The translations under genes and the position numbers were made by a program. 64,000 nt of DNA from Cryptomeria japonica. Its lineage: Eukaryota > Streptophyta > Pinopsida > Cupressales > Cupressaceae. Positions 22,717 through 33,842 of the stretch are shown here, in pieces. The notes beneath the pieces are model-generated. The model saw only the letters and a program-made list of their open reading frames with translations. It did no database searches and was not told the DNA's origin. The stretch covers positions 763,918,173 through 763,982,172 of the forward strand of contig NC_081408.1 of assembly GCF_030272615.1 (NCBI RefSeq), written 5' to 3'. Within the stretch, counting starts at the first letter, position 1, and the number at the start of each line of letters is the position of its first letter.

Positions 22717-23751
22717 CTATGAAGAACCTATTGTAGCCACAAATGCTTGCCCTTTTCCCTTAGACTGTGAGGAAGAGCAACGAGATGAATCCTTCTTTGT
22801 GTAGGCGGATGGCAAGTTGATGTTGTTTTTCTTAAGAAGATTGTTTAACTCATCAACTTGCTTTGCATGGCATCGATGCTCATCATGACCATACTTCTTG
22901 CAATATGCACAAGTTGGTTTATCCTTCTTAGGTGGTGTCCCCTTCTTGGAAGAGGATGAAAAATCGCCTTGTGATGGAAAGGATGATTGTCCTTTTTCCT
23001 GGTGTGGTTTAGACATAGAGTGCTTCTTCTTCTTGTTGGAATCTTTGCCTTGACTTCCTTGATTTCCTTGATTTGCTACCAAAGCCTTGGACTTTGAAGA
23101 CTTGAGAAACCCCATGTTCAACAACTTAGATTGTTCCAATATCAACATTTCTGTGAAAGCATCAAATGAAGGCATAAAATAAGAACTCCCCACTGTCAAA
23201 CGATGAGTTTGGAAGCTAGATACAAATGCTGCATATTCTGGTGCAAGCTTGTCCAACAAGTTGAATATCAACTGAGCATCCTTTTTGTCAATTCCACAAT
23301 CCTTAAGCTTTGCTCTTAGCTCATTTGCTTTGGTGACATAATCTTGGATTGTATCAAAACTCTTGGGATCCAAGCTGGTGAGCTCATTGTCAATCTGATA
23401 GCCTCTAATTTCATCAACTTGTCCATACAATTTCTGAAACATATCCCAAGCCTCTTTGATTGTTTTACACTTCTCAATGTGAAAAATGAGGTCATCGGAT
23501 ACATACTTGCGCAAGGTTCCAAAAGCCATGCAATTCTTTGTGAGCCATTCTAACTGAGCATTTGGATCAGCCTTAGGATCAGGTTGTGCTGTTATTGTTC
23601 CATCTATGTAATGTGTGAGACCCTTTTCCATTAATTTACTCCATACTTTAATTTTCCATGATTCATAATTATGTGGAGTTAAAGGTAGAAATTTCTTAGG
23701 ACTCATTGCAACAAAAATGGAAAGAGCACAAAGAGAGGCACAATCACACAA
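22717..23751 (-). CDS. Copia C2 gag, open frame with one CCHC knuckle
   Basis: A 344-codon open frame. The likely start is the internal MSPKKFLPLTPHNYESWKIKVWSKL near codon 15, because copia gags usually begin so; the upstream 14 codons may be leader. The body follows the UBN2/Retrotran_gag pattern: YESWKIKV, then AWDMFQKLYG, then LTSLDPKSFDTIQDYVTKANELRAKL and LDKLAPEYAAFVSSFQ. A basic Ser/Lys-rich linker leads to one knuckle, CAYCKKYGHDEHRC. It builds the virus-like particle and binds element RNA. The frame ends in stops at the protease boundary. It is open throughout, unlike most coding segments here. Confidence 0.88.
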   Translation of the reverse strand: MCDCASLCALSIFVAMSPKKFLPLTPHNYESWKIKVWSKLMEKGLTHYIDGTITAQPDPKADPNAQLEWLTKNCMAFGTLRKYVSDDLIFHIEKCKTIKEAWDMFQKLYGQVDEIRGYQIDNELTSLDPKSFDTIQDYVTKANELRAKLKDCGIDKKDAQLIFNLLDKLAPEYAAFVSSFQTHRLTVGSSYFMPSFDAFTEMLILEQSKLLNMGFLKSSKSKALVANQGNQGSQGKDSNKKKKHSMSKPHQEKGQSSFPSQGDFSSSSKKGTPPKKDKPTCAYCKKYGHDEHRCHAKQVDELNNLLKKNNINLPSAYTKKDSSRCSSSQSKGKGQAFVATIGSS

Positions 23752-25165
23752 GACACCCCTCCAAATTCACTCAATCAAAGAACCCCCCCAAATGTGATGA
23801 TTTTGGCACTTTATAAGTAGTGCGTATACAATGGGCCACTTGCAAAAAATGACAAAGTGGACTTCCAATTTACAATTTTACAACTACCTCAATAAGACCA
23901 AAAGAGACTCAAACTGATAATGCAAGAGATCTAACTAAGATCCAAGCAATTTACAAGTACCTAATAGGCCAAATAAGACCAATATCTAAAAGTACAATTT
24001 CCACTCAAAATCTCTGAAATCTGATCATAGATTATGAAATTAGACGAAAAAATAAGCACTTTCAAAAAAAACAGCACTTGAAAAAGAGGTTGTATGAGCT
24101 CAAACGAGGCCTTTGAAGTTGCAGAATCGAGGATTGGACAGGGACAGCTGAGAGAATCCAAAAATTTCAAAAACCTTGTGCACCAAAATCAGAAAATAAC
24201 CACACCACTGTGAAGATCATGAAATTTTAGCCCATTTCAAAAAAAAGTGCACCAAAAAAGGAGCAAAAATGAGCAAGATATGGCCTTTCAAAGTTGGACT
24301 GCAAAACTGAAAAGCTCAATGGAGGGGTCAAATTTTTTTCAAAAAATGCTAATGTGGCGCTGATGTCAGCAATTCACTATGTTAAATTTGACGGCCGTAT
24401 GACCGTCGTGAAAATGTTGCCTCCCTGCTGACTGGGCGTCCGTACTGTACGGACTATTGACTGGGCAGATGACTGTGCAGGTGATTGTGTAGTACGGCTG
24501 ATAGGGCATACGGATCTGATGTCACTGTGCAGGGTGTACGGATTTTCCCGTGGGCCAGTGGCCACCTGCCACGTGGTGGATGCGGGGCTGCCTATTTTGG
24601 TGGTCGCCAATGGAGGATGGTGTCGCTGGAGGCAGGAGAGACCGACAGGAGAGGTGACTGGTCGGCAGCATGCAGAGCCGGGAGGACGGGACAGCCAGTG
24701 GCGGCGACGGCAGCGACATGCGGAGCCAGTAGGATGAGACAGCCGTTGGGAACCTGCTCGGCAGTGGCAACGGGACTCGGCGGTAGGTACGACGACAGAG
24801 CAGGTACAACCTGGAACCCCTGCAACATGCAGGGTACGACAGAGTACGGGGGGGTCTGTGGACCCCCAACAATGCAAAAAAAAAAAAAAATTGATTTTTA
24901 AAATTTTTTTTTTTTTTTTTGCTTTGTTTTTCAATTTTTCGAATTTTTTTTTTTTTGAAATCCGTACGATAATAGCCAAAATGGGGAAAAAAAGTTTCTC
25001 ACCAAAATAAGTCGACTTTATAGTCGAAATTTATGGAAATGGCCTCCCGGATTCAACGATGATGTCCAAATCGCTGTACGACGCTCCCAAAAAATGAAGA
25101 TCCCCAAATCCGAAAATAGAAGCCTTCCATGATGTCTCCAAAAACCAATCAATGAAGCCCCAATA
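23752..25165 (-). other. Long leader of copia C2 with a GC-rich island
   Basis: About 1.4 kb between the primer site and gag. Positions 24380-24860 are clearly GC-rich, unlike the AT-rich surroundings. They contain many GTACGG/CCGTAC elements (near 24441, 24449, 24492, 24535) and overlapping open frames on both strands. A long A/T homopolymer block follows at 24876-24955. The overlapping frames look like consequences of high GC, not genes. The leader probably carries packaging or dimerisation signals (inference). Confidence 0.55.
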
Positions 25166-25177
25166 GCTCTGATACCA
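25166..25177 (-). other. Primer-binding site of copia C2 (initiator Met-tRNA type)
   Basis: TGGTATCAGAGC in element sense, directly against the 5' LTR. Confidence 0.92.
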
Positions 25178-25625
25178 TGTAGGATTTTGCCAAGATCAAG
25201 GGCACAATGAAAAGCATAAAAGAGACAATAGAATGATAAGAATAAACTGTATTCTCATCAATATGCAAAATGATCAACTGGATTAACCAATATAATGAAT
25301 AGAGGCTTGCTTATATAGGCAAGGCCATATGGATGTATGAGCACACAAATATGACATGTGGCTCAATGAGAAACAAAGGTAGGTAAGAAATACTAGGGGT
25401 AGGTAGGAGAAATAATATAATATTCCACAAGAGGTGGATGACCCACCGAATGTGGAGTGTAATAGCAAAATAAGACCACAAAAGGTGGAATTTCTCCTAC
25501 AAGCTCTATCCCTATGTGCACACTTCCCTAAGTGTCTCAAATCCAAACTACGAAGAGATGCATTATCCTAAGTTAACTTAAGTAAGTGTAATAATATCCA
25601 AAATGAATATTTATTTACACCAACA
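25178..25625 (-). repeat. 5' LTR of copia C2 (448 bp)
   Basis: Same length and ends as 18919-19366. It carries TATATAAG at 25310-25317 in element sense, the element promoter. Confidence 0.93.
25310..25317 (-). promoter_or_regulatory. TATA box in C2 5' LTR
   Basis: TATATAAG in element sense, followed by a GC-richer stretch. It is the expected promoter for the genomic transcript that primes at 25166-25177. Confidence 0.6.
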
Positions 25626-25630
25626 AGTAT
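25626..25630. repeat. Target-site duplication AGTAT, right copy (C2)
   Basis: Matches 18914-18918. Confidence 0.88.
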
Positions 25631-27172
25631 TGCCTTACAATATTTCTTATCTGCAATCCTAACCTAGACTACTTATCAAATCCCTTAACAAGCCCTACCA
25701 CTATGCAATCTTGTTTTAGCATTTAATTCATCCCTTGGATCAAAGCATAAACAAAAATCACATAGATCAGAACAATGCACTAAATGAAATAAACCCTTGA
25801 TTTACTTCATTCAAAAGATGATATAATTATTCACTGGAGAGAAATAGATCATAATTGTATATCTATTGAATAAATTTACTATTTTTGTCATAAAACAATT
25901 TACATCTGACTCCTTCAGGAACATGCAAAAACTAAGACATAGGACTCATTCTATTTTGCTCTGCCAAAGGACTTTACACTTTGCTCATTCCACCTTAAAC
26001 CTGCTACTAGAACTAGAAGAGGAACCCTCGAGGAACCAAAATTTGGAACCCTGTCTCATGGCCTTGAAATCACTTTTATAGAAAGAAGGGAATAAACATG
26101 CTACGGGCCAGAGGAGACACTTGTCATTAAAAATGAAGAGTCACACCTGATTCTGTTACAAAATATTCCTCTGCTGCAAACTATTCTAACTACATTTCAT
26201 TTGTCTTTGTTGTTGTCAATGAAGATCCGATACGATCTCACCTTGTTGTTTCTCATGTTTAAAAATATAACCACCACAAGAAGACAAAACTACCTGCCAG
26301 ATGCCTTGATCGCACCAGAAAACCCTAACTCTGTTACGAGAGCTTGAACAATCTCCGTTGGTTTTCAAAAAAGTCCCTACTCATGGTCAAAATGCCTCTG
26401 GTAATTTGAAATATGAAGATTTCTCTCTTTCATTATTATTCTGTTAGCAGACCAGACCCCATCCACTAATACCTGCTCGCGCACAAAGAAATGATGCCAA
26501 ACTACATTTGACAGAATTTTAAATCTGAACCGTTGATCTTCCCTCGTGTTGGCGTATCGAAGGATCAAGACTAGTCAATTTGACATTGACCATCAAACGT
26601 GGCAAGTGGACTTGTGAAATTTAAGACACGACACCTCCAACTCACCACCAACTTACAGTTGTCTCACTACCGTCAATGACCCCACTGTCAACTACCCTGG
26701 CTCGCCTTGGACACATGGCATCATCTCGTCATGTCGTAGTCCTTAAACTTTATTAATCTTCCTTCACGGGGTTGCGAGGACCGTTAGATTTGTTTGAGCT
26801 TTATCTCGCTGCCATTGTGACCACTTTCTTAAGCCCCTTAATAGTCAAGCAAATTTTTTGCAAAAATTAAAACATCTCCATCCATTCAAGAATGTGTGAA
26901 TAAGAAATCCCTTAATAACTCAGACTTCACCCACTGGGAACAGGTAACATCAAATGTTTGAAAGGTCAAACCACTGGCTCAAGACACATGGCATCATCTC
27001 GTGATGTTGCGGTCCTTATATTCCTTGCACCTTTGACCGTGGGAGAGTGTAGGCCATAGGATCTATTTGCTCATTAACATAAAGGCCAAACTATTTAAAT
27101 TTTAGACTTAGGAAAAAATTTAAGGCACTGGCATAAATATTAATGGGGGCCTGCTAGACGATAATGAAAAGA
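25631..27172. other. Unassigned 1.5-kb stretch
   Basis: This is the target sequence of C2 (continuing from 18861-18913) and of the solo LTR on its right. No coding frame is convincing. Two imperfect copies of an ~85-base block, each centred on ACACATGGCATCATCTCGT, lie at about 26705-26790 and 26985-27070, so it may be an old repeat. I recognise nothing else. Confidence 0.4.
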
Positions 27173-27177
27173 CATAA
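27173..27177. repeat. Target-site duplication CATAA, left copy
   Basis: CATAA abuts the TGGTGCAGG start of the solo LTR and recurs at 28803-28807. Confidence 0.7.
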
Positions 27178-28802
27178 TGGTGCAGGGCACCTAGCACTCA
27201 AAGAATGTAAGCTTTGATTTATTTTTAGTTTTGTGTTAGTTTGTGATGTAATAATTGACCAACCATTGAGGACTCAGTAGAGCCATGGTTGAGTTGTCCA
27301 AATTTTGGTTTGAGACAATTGTGCTCAGGATGCTGTTAGCCTGAGAAGTGAGATGCTTAGATCGTTCACAGGCAAAATACTCAAGATGAATATATTCATG
27401 ATTTAGGAGTCAATTGAGTTGTGTTTAGGTCTTCTAGGGTGTTTGAGGACCTTCAAGAGTCTTAGAATGCAATAGAATGCAAAATTGCATCCTGGAGCAA
27501 AAGTTGTCAAAAGTTGTTGAGCAACATTTTGCAATTTCTTGCAAAAGTTGCATTTTTGGTTATGGGCATTAGGAAGTTGGTTGAACCAACTAAAACTAGT
27601 GGATATAAGATAAATTTCACTTCATTGTATGTTTTGGAGGATTGGAAATGCAAGAGAAAGTTTTTGGTTTGTGAAGCAATCTTGTTTCCACCGGTTTTTG
27701 ATAGTTTTGTCTTGATTTCCTTGTTTGTATGGTCCAGTACGGACTAGATGGTGTAAACTCATTTCCATCTTTGTAAGTTCATTGTATTTTCTTCTAATAA
27801 GGTTTATTTGTAGGTTTGATTGTTCCAGGTTGTAGAGATTTCTCTCATTCTTTGCAACTAGGAGCAAAACCCTTGCAAGTAGGGTCTAAGAGCAAGAAAT
27901 GGCTCTAGCCTAGGCATTCTTTGATGGCACCTGTTGAAATAAATAAGAATGATAGGTTAGGGTTTGTACATAGTTTTGGAATAAGGTGTGTGATGTTTCA
28001 GGTCTAGGAGGAGGATAAATCAATGAATCCTTAGGCTCACCGCTGGGAGTAGGTGAGTTAGGACAGCAGGTAAAGTGTGATTTGTGAGCACATGGAGATT
28101 GGTGCAGGCCCAAGTGGCATATGAATGGAAATAAATCTGAGTTCCCTTGAAGGTTCCCAAGGTGTTTAGAGCAGGAGATTTGACTGGTGAAGGGTTCTAG
28201 ACCAATTTTGTCAATCCACCGGTTAGGCCTAAAACCCCACAAAATAGTGCAACATTGGAAACCACACTTGTACGGATAACCCAGATGCACTTTTACAGTA
28301 TTGTCTACAACTTCAAAAAGTGTACTCAAATCTATGATTTATTCCTAGGCTTGTTTGGGATTTTTTGCAAATTAAACCCCGAAAATCGCTTAAGGAGGGC
28401 TAATGCAATTAGGCCTATTAAGGTGCCGGTAGAGACCTAGAAGGCTTGAGAAACCATGGCGATGGATTTGGTAAGTCTTAAACTTAAAAACACATTGAAG
28501 AAACCTTATTAATGCATTGGGAAACCTTAAGAATAGTTTGTGTGTTAAGATCCTTGTAGGAGTGGTTGGAGCCCAGGAGAGGTGAGTGTGAGTAACTGAG
28601 GTGACAACCTCAAGTGAAGGAGTTGATTGTCCAGAAATTATTGGCTATACCTAAGAGGCAAGTCAAGAAGGTTTAGACCTTGGAGGTCTCATTGTCATAA
28701 CCCCTACCAAGTGCCATAGGAAGGACTTGAGTAGTTGTAGGGTTGAGTAGGACAAGTCACTCAAGAAGTGTAAGCAAATAGGCTCCAAGACTCTCTGCAT
28801 CA
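27178..28802 (+). repeat. Solo LTR, distant chromovirus-LTR relative (1625 bp)
   Basis: It opens TGGTGCAGGGCACCTAG, close to the chromovirus LTR start (TGGTGCAGGAGCACC), and ends GCATCA, like that LTR's CCATCA. A central stretch (AGTTGTTGAGCAACATTTTGC near 27500) also recalls the chromovirus LTR. Both ends carry CATAA, and no internal element sequence is present, so this is a solo LTR left by unequal recombination. Small open frames within it (27514-27747, 27910-28329) are not genes. Confidence 0.7.
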
Positions 28803-28807
28803 CATAA
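28803..28807. repeat. Target-site duplication CATAA, right copy
   Basis: Matches 27173-27177. Confidence 0.7.
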
Positions 28808-29117
28808 CCCTAGTGAAAAAAGGGGGACTTGACCATGGGGCCAAAATAAAATATTTCGCACTAGATTTAGGAAAATATAAGGGGCTGACAAAAGAATTAA
28901 TTTCTAGGAAAATAACATGCCCCCCTCAACGATAAGCTAACCCTCGGCCTTAAGTGAAAAAAGGTAGTGAGGAATTATAACAGGCTCAAGTGTTTTAATA
29001 AAATACTTAATTAAAATGCATAAAACCCTAAGCTTGAAACATAAGAACAAAGAGAAAAGTTAATAAAAAATGACCTATATTTTCATAGAGACAATACATT
29101 TTTTGCACAATCATTTT
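28808..29117. other. Unassigned 310-base stretch
   Basis: Between the solo LTR and the broken left end of copia C3. AT-rich, with one C-rich string near 28920. No gene or repeat recognised. Confidence 0.35.
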
Positions 29118-31365
29118 TAGGATCATCACACTCCTCAGTAGAATGGAGTTGCAGAGAGAATGAACATGTTGTTGATGGAGAAGGCTAGGAGTATGCTGAG
29201 TGGAGCTAGCCTTGAGAAGAATATTTGGGCTGAAATTGTAGCCATTGCATGTTATTTGATAAATAGATCTCCTACATCAGCTCTTATTGATAAGACACCC
29301 ATGGAGGCATGGTCTGGTAAAAATCCTTCGTTAAGGCATCTCAGAGTATCTGGTTGCAAGGCATATGCACATGTGCCAAGTGAGAAGAGGTCTAAGTTGG
29401 AAAACAAGGCGGTTAAATGTATCTTCATCGGATATGGTGTTAGTGTGAAAGGGTACAAGCTTTGGGATCCAGTGACCCAGAAGATTCTCTATAGCAGAAG
29501 TGTAATTTTCAAAGAGATGAAACCTTCCATTGTATTATTGTAGCCAGAGAAAAAGGAAGAGGAGGAGGTAGTTAAAGCTCCACTTACTCCAACAAGAAAT
29601 GAACTACGTACTCCTAGTGGACCTAATAATAAGGAGAGCTCTAGCATTTCTGGACATTCCGAAGAAGATGAAGGACCTCAACCTAAACTATTGAGGAGGT
29701 CTACGCGTGATTGGCGAAAACTAGATAGATTTGGATATTCACCAGAAAGGTTTAGTTATTCATTGTTGGATTCAAATTATGTTTTTGCCTTGATTGCTAA
29801 CACTGATGAGCCTAGGATTGTTAGAGAGGATATGGGTATGGATGATGCAGATTCTTAGAAGAAAGCAATGGATGAAGAGATGGATTCTTTGAAGAAAAAT
29901 GATACTTGGGATTTGGTACCTTTACCCGATGGACGTAAACCTGTTGGTTGTAAATGGGTGTTCAAGAAGAAGTTGGTCTTGATGGCAGTGTTGAAAAACA
30001 TAAGGCACGGTCGGTTGTGAAGGGGTATTCAAAGATAGAGGGAATTGACTTTGGTGAGATTTTCTCTCCTGTAGTAAAGCTGACATCCATTCATTTTTTG
30101 TTATCACTTGCAACAACGTATGATTTGGAAATTGAGCAAATGGATGTGAAGACAAATTTCCTTCATGGTGATTTGGAGGAAGAAATTTATGTGTCACAGC
30201 CTGAGCATTTTTTGGTTGAAGGTAAAGAACATATAGTATGTAAGATGAAGAAATCTCTGTATGGTTTGAAACAGTCTCCTAGGATATGGTACCAAAAATT
30301 TGACACCTATGTGTTGAGTCTGGGATTTCAGAGATCTAAATCTGATCATTGTGTGTATTTCAAAACTAAAAATGGTCACATTCTCATTATCACATTGCAT
30401 GTAGATGATATGTTATTTTTTGGGAATGGTAATATGATTTTAGATTTGAAGTTTCAGTTGTCAGTACAATTTGATATGAAAGATTTAGGCGCAGCGAGGT
30501 ATATATTGGGGATGGAGATTAGAAGAGATAGAACTAGCAGAAAGCTTTGGTTAAGCTAGAGAAAGTATGTGATCTCAGTGTTGGAGAGATTCAACATGTC
30601 ATCTTGCAAATCCTTGGTAGTTCCTTTTCTGAAAGGAACAAAGTTATTAGTTGAGGATTGTCCAAAATATACTGATGAGGTAGAGGACATGACCAGAGTA
30701 CCATATGAAAGTGTTGTAGACAGTTTAATGTATGCAATGGTTTGTACTAGGCCAAACATTTCCCAAACAGTGGGAGTCCTGAGTCAGTTTATGGCTAATC
30801 CTGGACGAGTACATTGGGATGCAGTGAAGAGAGTGTTCTGATATTTGTGGGGTACTTCCGTGTATTCCTCATGTTTTCATAGTTACCCTAATGGACCTCG
30901 ACATTCAATTTGTATTCATGGATTCAGATTGGGCAGGTGACATTGATAGCAGGATATCCACTAGTGGATATGTTTTCATGATGTTTGGTGGTGCTATCAG
31001 TTGGATGAGTAAGTGACAAGTTGTAGTCTCTTTTTCCACGATAGAAGAAGAGTACATGACATCTACTCATGCTTTCAAGGAAGCCATTTGGCTTAAAAGG
31101 TTGTGTTCTGATATTGGTTTTGATGTAGGAGATTATGATTTGTTGTGATAGTGAAAGTTCTTTTAGCTTAGCTAAGAATCCTACTTTCCATGCTAGAACA
31201 AAGCATATTGACGTACAATTTAATTTTGTTTGTGATATGGTAGAGGATGGAAAGGTGAAGTTGGAGAAGGTTGATACTTTGGAAAATGTCGCAGATGCAT
31301 TGACAAAGCCAATGAGCATAGAGAACTTCAAATGGTGTGCTAGTTTGATGGGCCTTGGGGCCTAA
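29118..31365 (+). pseudogene. Copia C3 pol fragment: integrase end, reverse transcriptase, RNase H
   Basis: It enters just upstream of an NGVAERMN-like integrase Glu motif (about 29142). The frame 29160-29543 holds WAEIVAIACYLINRSPT, LRVSGCKAYAHVPS and CIFIGYGVSVKGYKLWDP. An acidic linker with stops follows. Reverse transcriptase occupies 29954-30559: GYSKIEGIDFGEIFSPVVKL, QMDVKTNFLHGDLEEEIYV, KKSLYGLKQSPRIWYQKF and the active site LHVDDMLFFG, with both Asp present. 30569-30841 has the RPNISQTVGVLSQFM box. RNase H appears as CDSESSFSLAKNP and TKHIDVQF, ending ADALTKPMS at 31135-31365. Several stops and shifts break it (30557 and 30840-31134 at least). The fragment cannot make an active enzyme. 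Confidence 0.85.
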
Positions 31366-32053
31366 GCAATTTATGTTGTATACTCTTGATAGGTGTTTGA
31401 CAAGTGGGACACCATTGGGATTAGGTGTCTCAACCTTGGAGTCCTAACATTGGTTATTTAATAATTGATTTATTCTAATTTATTAATTTCCTATGTTGCC
31501 ATTCACTTTGTGGGTCCTCTTGGTGAGGTGGCATCCGACATGGAAATGATGAGATGGCATAATCTTGGTTTTTAGGAAATTGGTGTCCACTTGGAATATT
31601 CTACATTTTGGGAAGGTGTTGTCATATATTTCTAGTTTGGAGTGGAAATTGATTTGACAATTTCTTATGTTGGCTAAAGAGTCTCGTCTTGTGTTTTCTA
31701 TTATGGATTGGAGTTGTATTTGAGCAATTAATATTTATGGTGGAGTTCACTTTTGACAAGTGGTGTGAGGTAAGGAAAGTGCCTAAATCCTGGATGGGAG
31801 TTGCTATGCTGAACTTGCATTACATTGGGCAAGATAACCATTTTAGATGAGATAGGTGTTAGTGCTTTGGAAGGTTGTTATGTGCAACATGTCATGACAT
31901 TGGTAATTATGTTATTTTGACACAACTTACCTCTTAGGCTTTTAAGTTGGTTTTGGAAACCATGGAAGCATACTACTTTGTGTTGAGCTTTATAAATATG
32001 TGATGCCTTGGCTTATTTTATAAGAGAGGTTGAAGATTTTGAGAGACATCGTT

Positions 32054-33488
32054 TGATGGTATGATGAAAGAATAAGTATCTAGTAGAATACTGAGAGGGG
32101 GGGGGATCAGTATACTGAAAAAATGATACAAACTTCCCAATCTCAAATTCAAACTCACAAACTAAACTTTCACTTATCAAGATCAATACTCAACATCAAT
32201 CGGTTAACGGTTACAACAACTTAACAGTAAACAACTTCAATCTTGTAAACATCTAAAATGCTTAATCATATCTCAACATATTCAATCTCTCAATGCTTCC
32301 AGTTATCATGCCTTGTTAGAAATTAATCAAATCAACAAATAAGATCATAACCACAAAAACATTCACCACTTGACACAAATGTTTATACGTAGAAAACCCA
32401 AATAGGTAAAAACCACGGTGAGATGAGACTCACAAGGATAGCTATCTGAACTCTTCTGAAGTTCTCCATGTTAGGATCCAAGCCTATTAAAGCTTTTACA
32501 ATAAGTCCTGTTAAGAACTGATTCTGTTAGGAATCACCGGGTTAAGGGATTTACAAAATGGCTTGATGAAAAAGAAAAATACCATGTTAGGAGTAACCTC
32601 GGTAGAGGGTTTGAGAATCCAAGTTAATGGACCACCTTGCTAGAGGATTTAATAAGTGACCAAGCTTGTTAGAGCTTACTCGGTTAGGAGATTTTAATTC
32701 TACTGTAATTGTTAGAAAACAATAATTTTTCTTGATCTGTCTGAATAGCACTACATTTGCTTGATCAGATCCTTCTAAGCCTCAATTTGCCTTTACACAA
32801 ACTGCAGATCCATTCTCCGGTTAGGCAACCACACACTCAACTGGTTTTCAGCCAACACTTTGCCAACACTTTTACAAACAACTTCATCGACTTTAAATAC
32901 AAATCAATTAGGTCGGTAACACAACAAAAACCTAATTCTCTCATAGAGATTACAAAAAAGTCAGTTCAATCTTGACCATTAGAAATCATAACAATCTTTT
33001 CACATTCTTCAAGAAAATTCCAACCACTCCATGATCACCGCTTCATCGGACTTTATAACTCATCACGTGCTATGCATTAGATGCAATCCACTTTTCTCAT
33101 TCCCTAGACAATCAAACAAACAAACAACGTGCCAAAAACAATATGAACTTATCCTCATTCAATTATCACATGTGTCTCCATCATTACTGCTCATCATTAG
33201 ATCTTAAACCAACAAACTGATCGGTTAGGGTTTAACAAAAAACAACTGGTAGGGTTTATTGATTACATTGCATAGAAAAGGGTTTAACCTTATATACCGG
33301 TTTACCGGTTCCACTCACAAACTAACATACCGGTTTACAACATCTTCCTCAAAGATCTTCTTGTCGATTACATGCCAATATCAATAATAACAACAATATC
33401 AGCAATATCATAAATACCATTACCGGTTCAATTGACATCAATGACAATATAACATATCATTAATGCAATCTTCATGCAAATGCCAACA
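32054..33488 (-). repeat. Solo LTR of the C4 family, copy 1 (1435 bp)
   Basis: On the + strand it runs TGATGGTATGATG to GCAAATGCCAACA and aligns with the C4 LTRs (37332-38737 and 43273-44639). It has the G-tract motif (TACTGAGAGG, G-run, ATCAGTA at 32089-32113) and a TATATAAGG promoter string in element sense at 33288-33296. Flanks read ATCGTT and ATCAT, which could be an imperfect target duplication with an extra T. It sits in the C3 LTR. Confidence 0.8.
33288..33296 (-). promoter_or_regulatory. TATA box in C4-family solo LTR
   Basis: TATATAAGG in element sense. The homologous site is TGTATAAGG in the C4 LTR at about 44438-44447, so it is a shared but partly decayed promoter string. Confidence 0.45.
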
Positions 33489-33842
33489 ATCATTATGCTG
33501 CCAAAATTACTCTTGAATCCTGTAATAGTGTGAAGACTCCTGAAGAGCATTGGCTCTATTCATTGTATTGTAACTGTTGTTTTTGCTAAAAATACAATTG
33601 AGTCTTCCTTTTGGAGTGTGGGTTTTTTTCCAAAAGGGTTTTCCTACATATAGGTTGTGTTATGTGTTAATTTTGTTTTCAATATCTGTTAATGTTTAAT
33701 TATATGTGCATCTGAATCTGTAATTGTTAAAGGGTTTAGAATTTTTTTGCATTCGCTCTCATGATAGTTCAGTGTAGGAAGTTGTATTCCGCTACTTGGT
33801 TTCCTTTCATAGGAATCATAGAGTCCCCATTATATCACAACA

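Larger units (their letters stand above)
18919..25625 (-). mobile_element. Copia element C2, complete, relatively young (6.7 kb)
   Basis: A full copia on the minus strand: 5' LTR 25178-25625, primer site 25166-25177, a long leader, gag, protease remnant, integrase, reverse transcriptase, RNase H, polypurine tract, 3' LTR 18919-19366. The two LTRs are both 448 bp and differ at about ten positions by eye (about 2 percent). The ends carry AGTAT. Integrase before reverse transcriptase is the copia order. A handful of stops disable pol, but most of the reading frame survives. This is one of the youngest-looking insertions here. Confidence 0.93.
29118..33842 (+). mobile_element. Copia element C3, 5'-truncated, with a nested solo LTR
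   Basis: A plus-strand copia that starts abruptly inside integrase. It continues through reverse transcriptase and RNase H to a stop at 31365. An LTR-like region follows (from about 31374), interrupted at 32054-33488 by a C4-family solo LTR, and resumes to about 33842. The post-interruption part has GAGTGTGGGTTTTTTTCC and TTTTCCTACATA, typical of the transcribed end of copia LTRs. Its 5' half is missing, either deleted or never integrated. No target duplication can be scored. Confidence 0.75.
31374..33842 (+). repeat. 3' LTR of copia C3, split by a solo LTR
   Basis: Two parts: about 31374-32053 and 33489-33842, ending CACAACA. The start is uncertain; TGTTGTATAC (31374) and TGATAGGTGT (31390) are candidates. 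The interruption is a complete C4-type LTR. Confidence 0.55.

Noticed and set aside
24485-24979. Overlapping 72-200 codon frames on both strands
   Set aside because: High GC lowers stop frequency here. Frames on both strands overlap, and none shows a domain or continues beyond the island.
27514-28329. Small frames 27514-27747 (+) and 27910-28329 (-) as genes
   Set aside because: They lie inside a solo LTR and show no domain.
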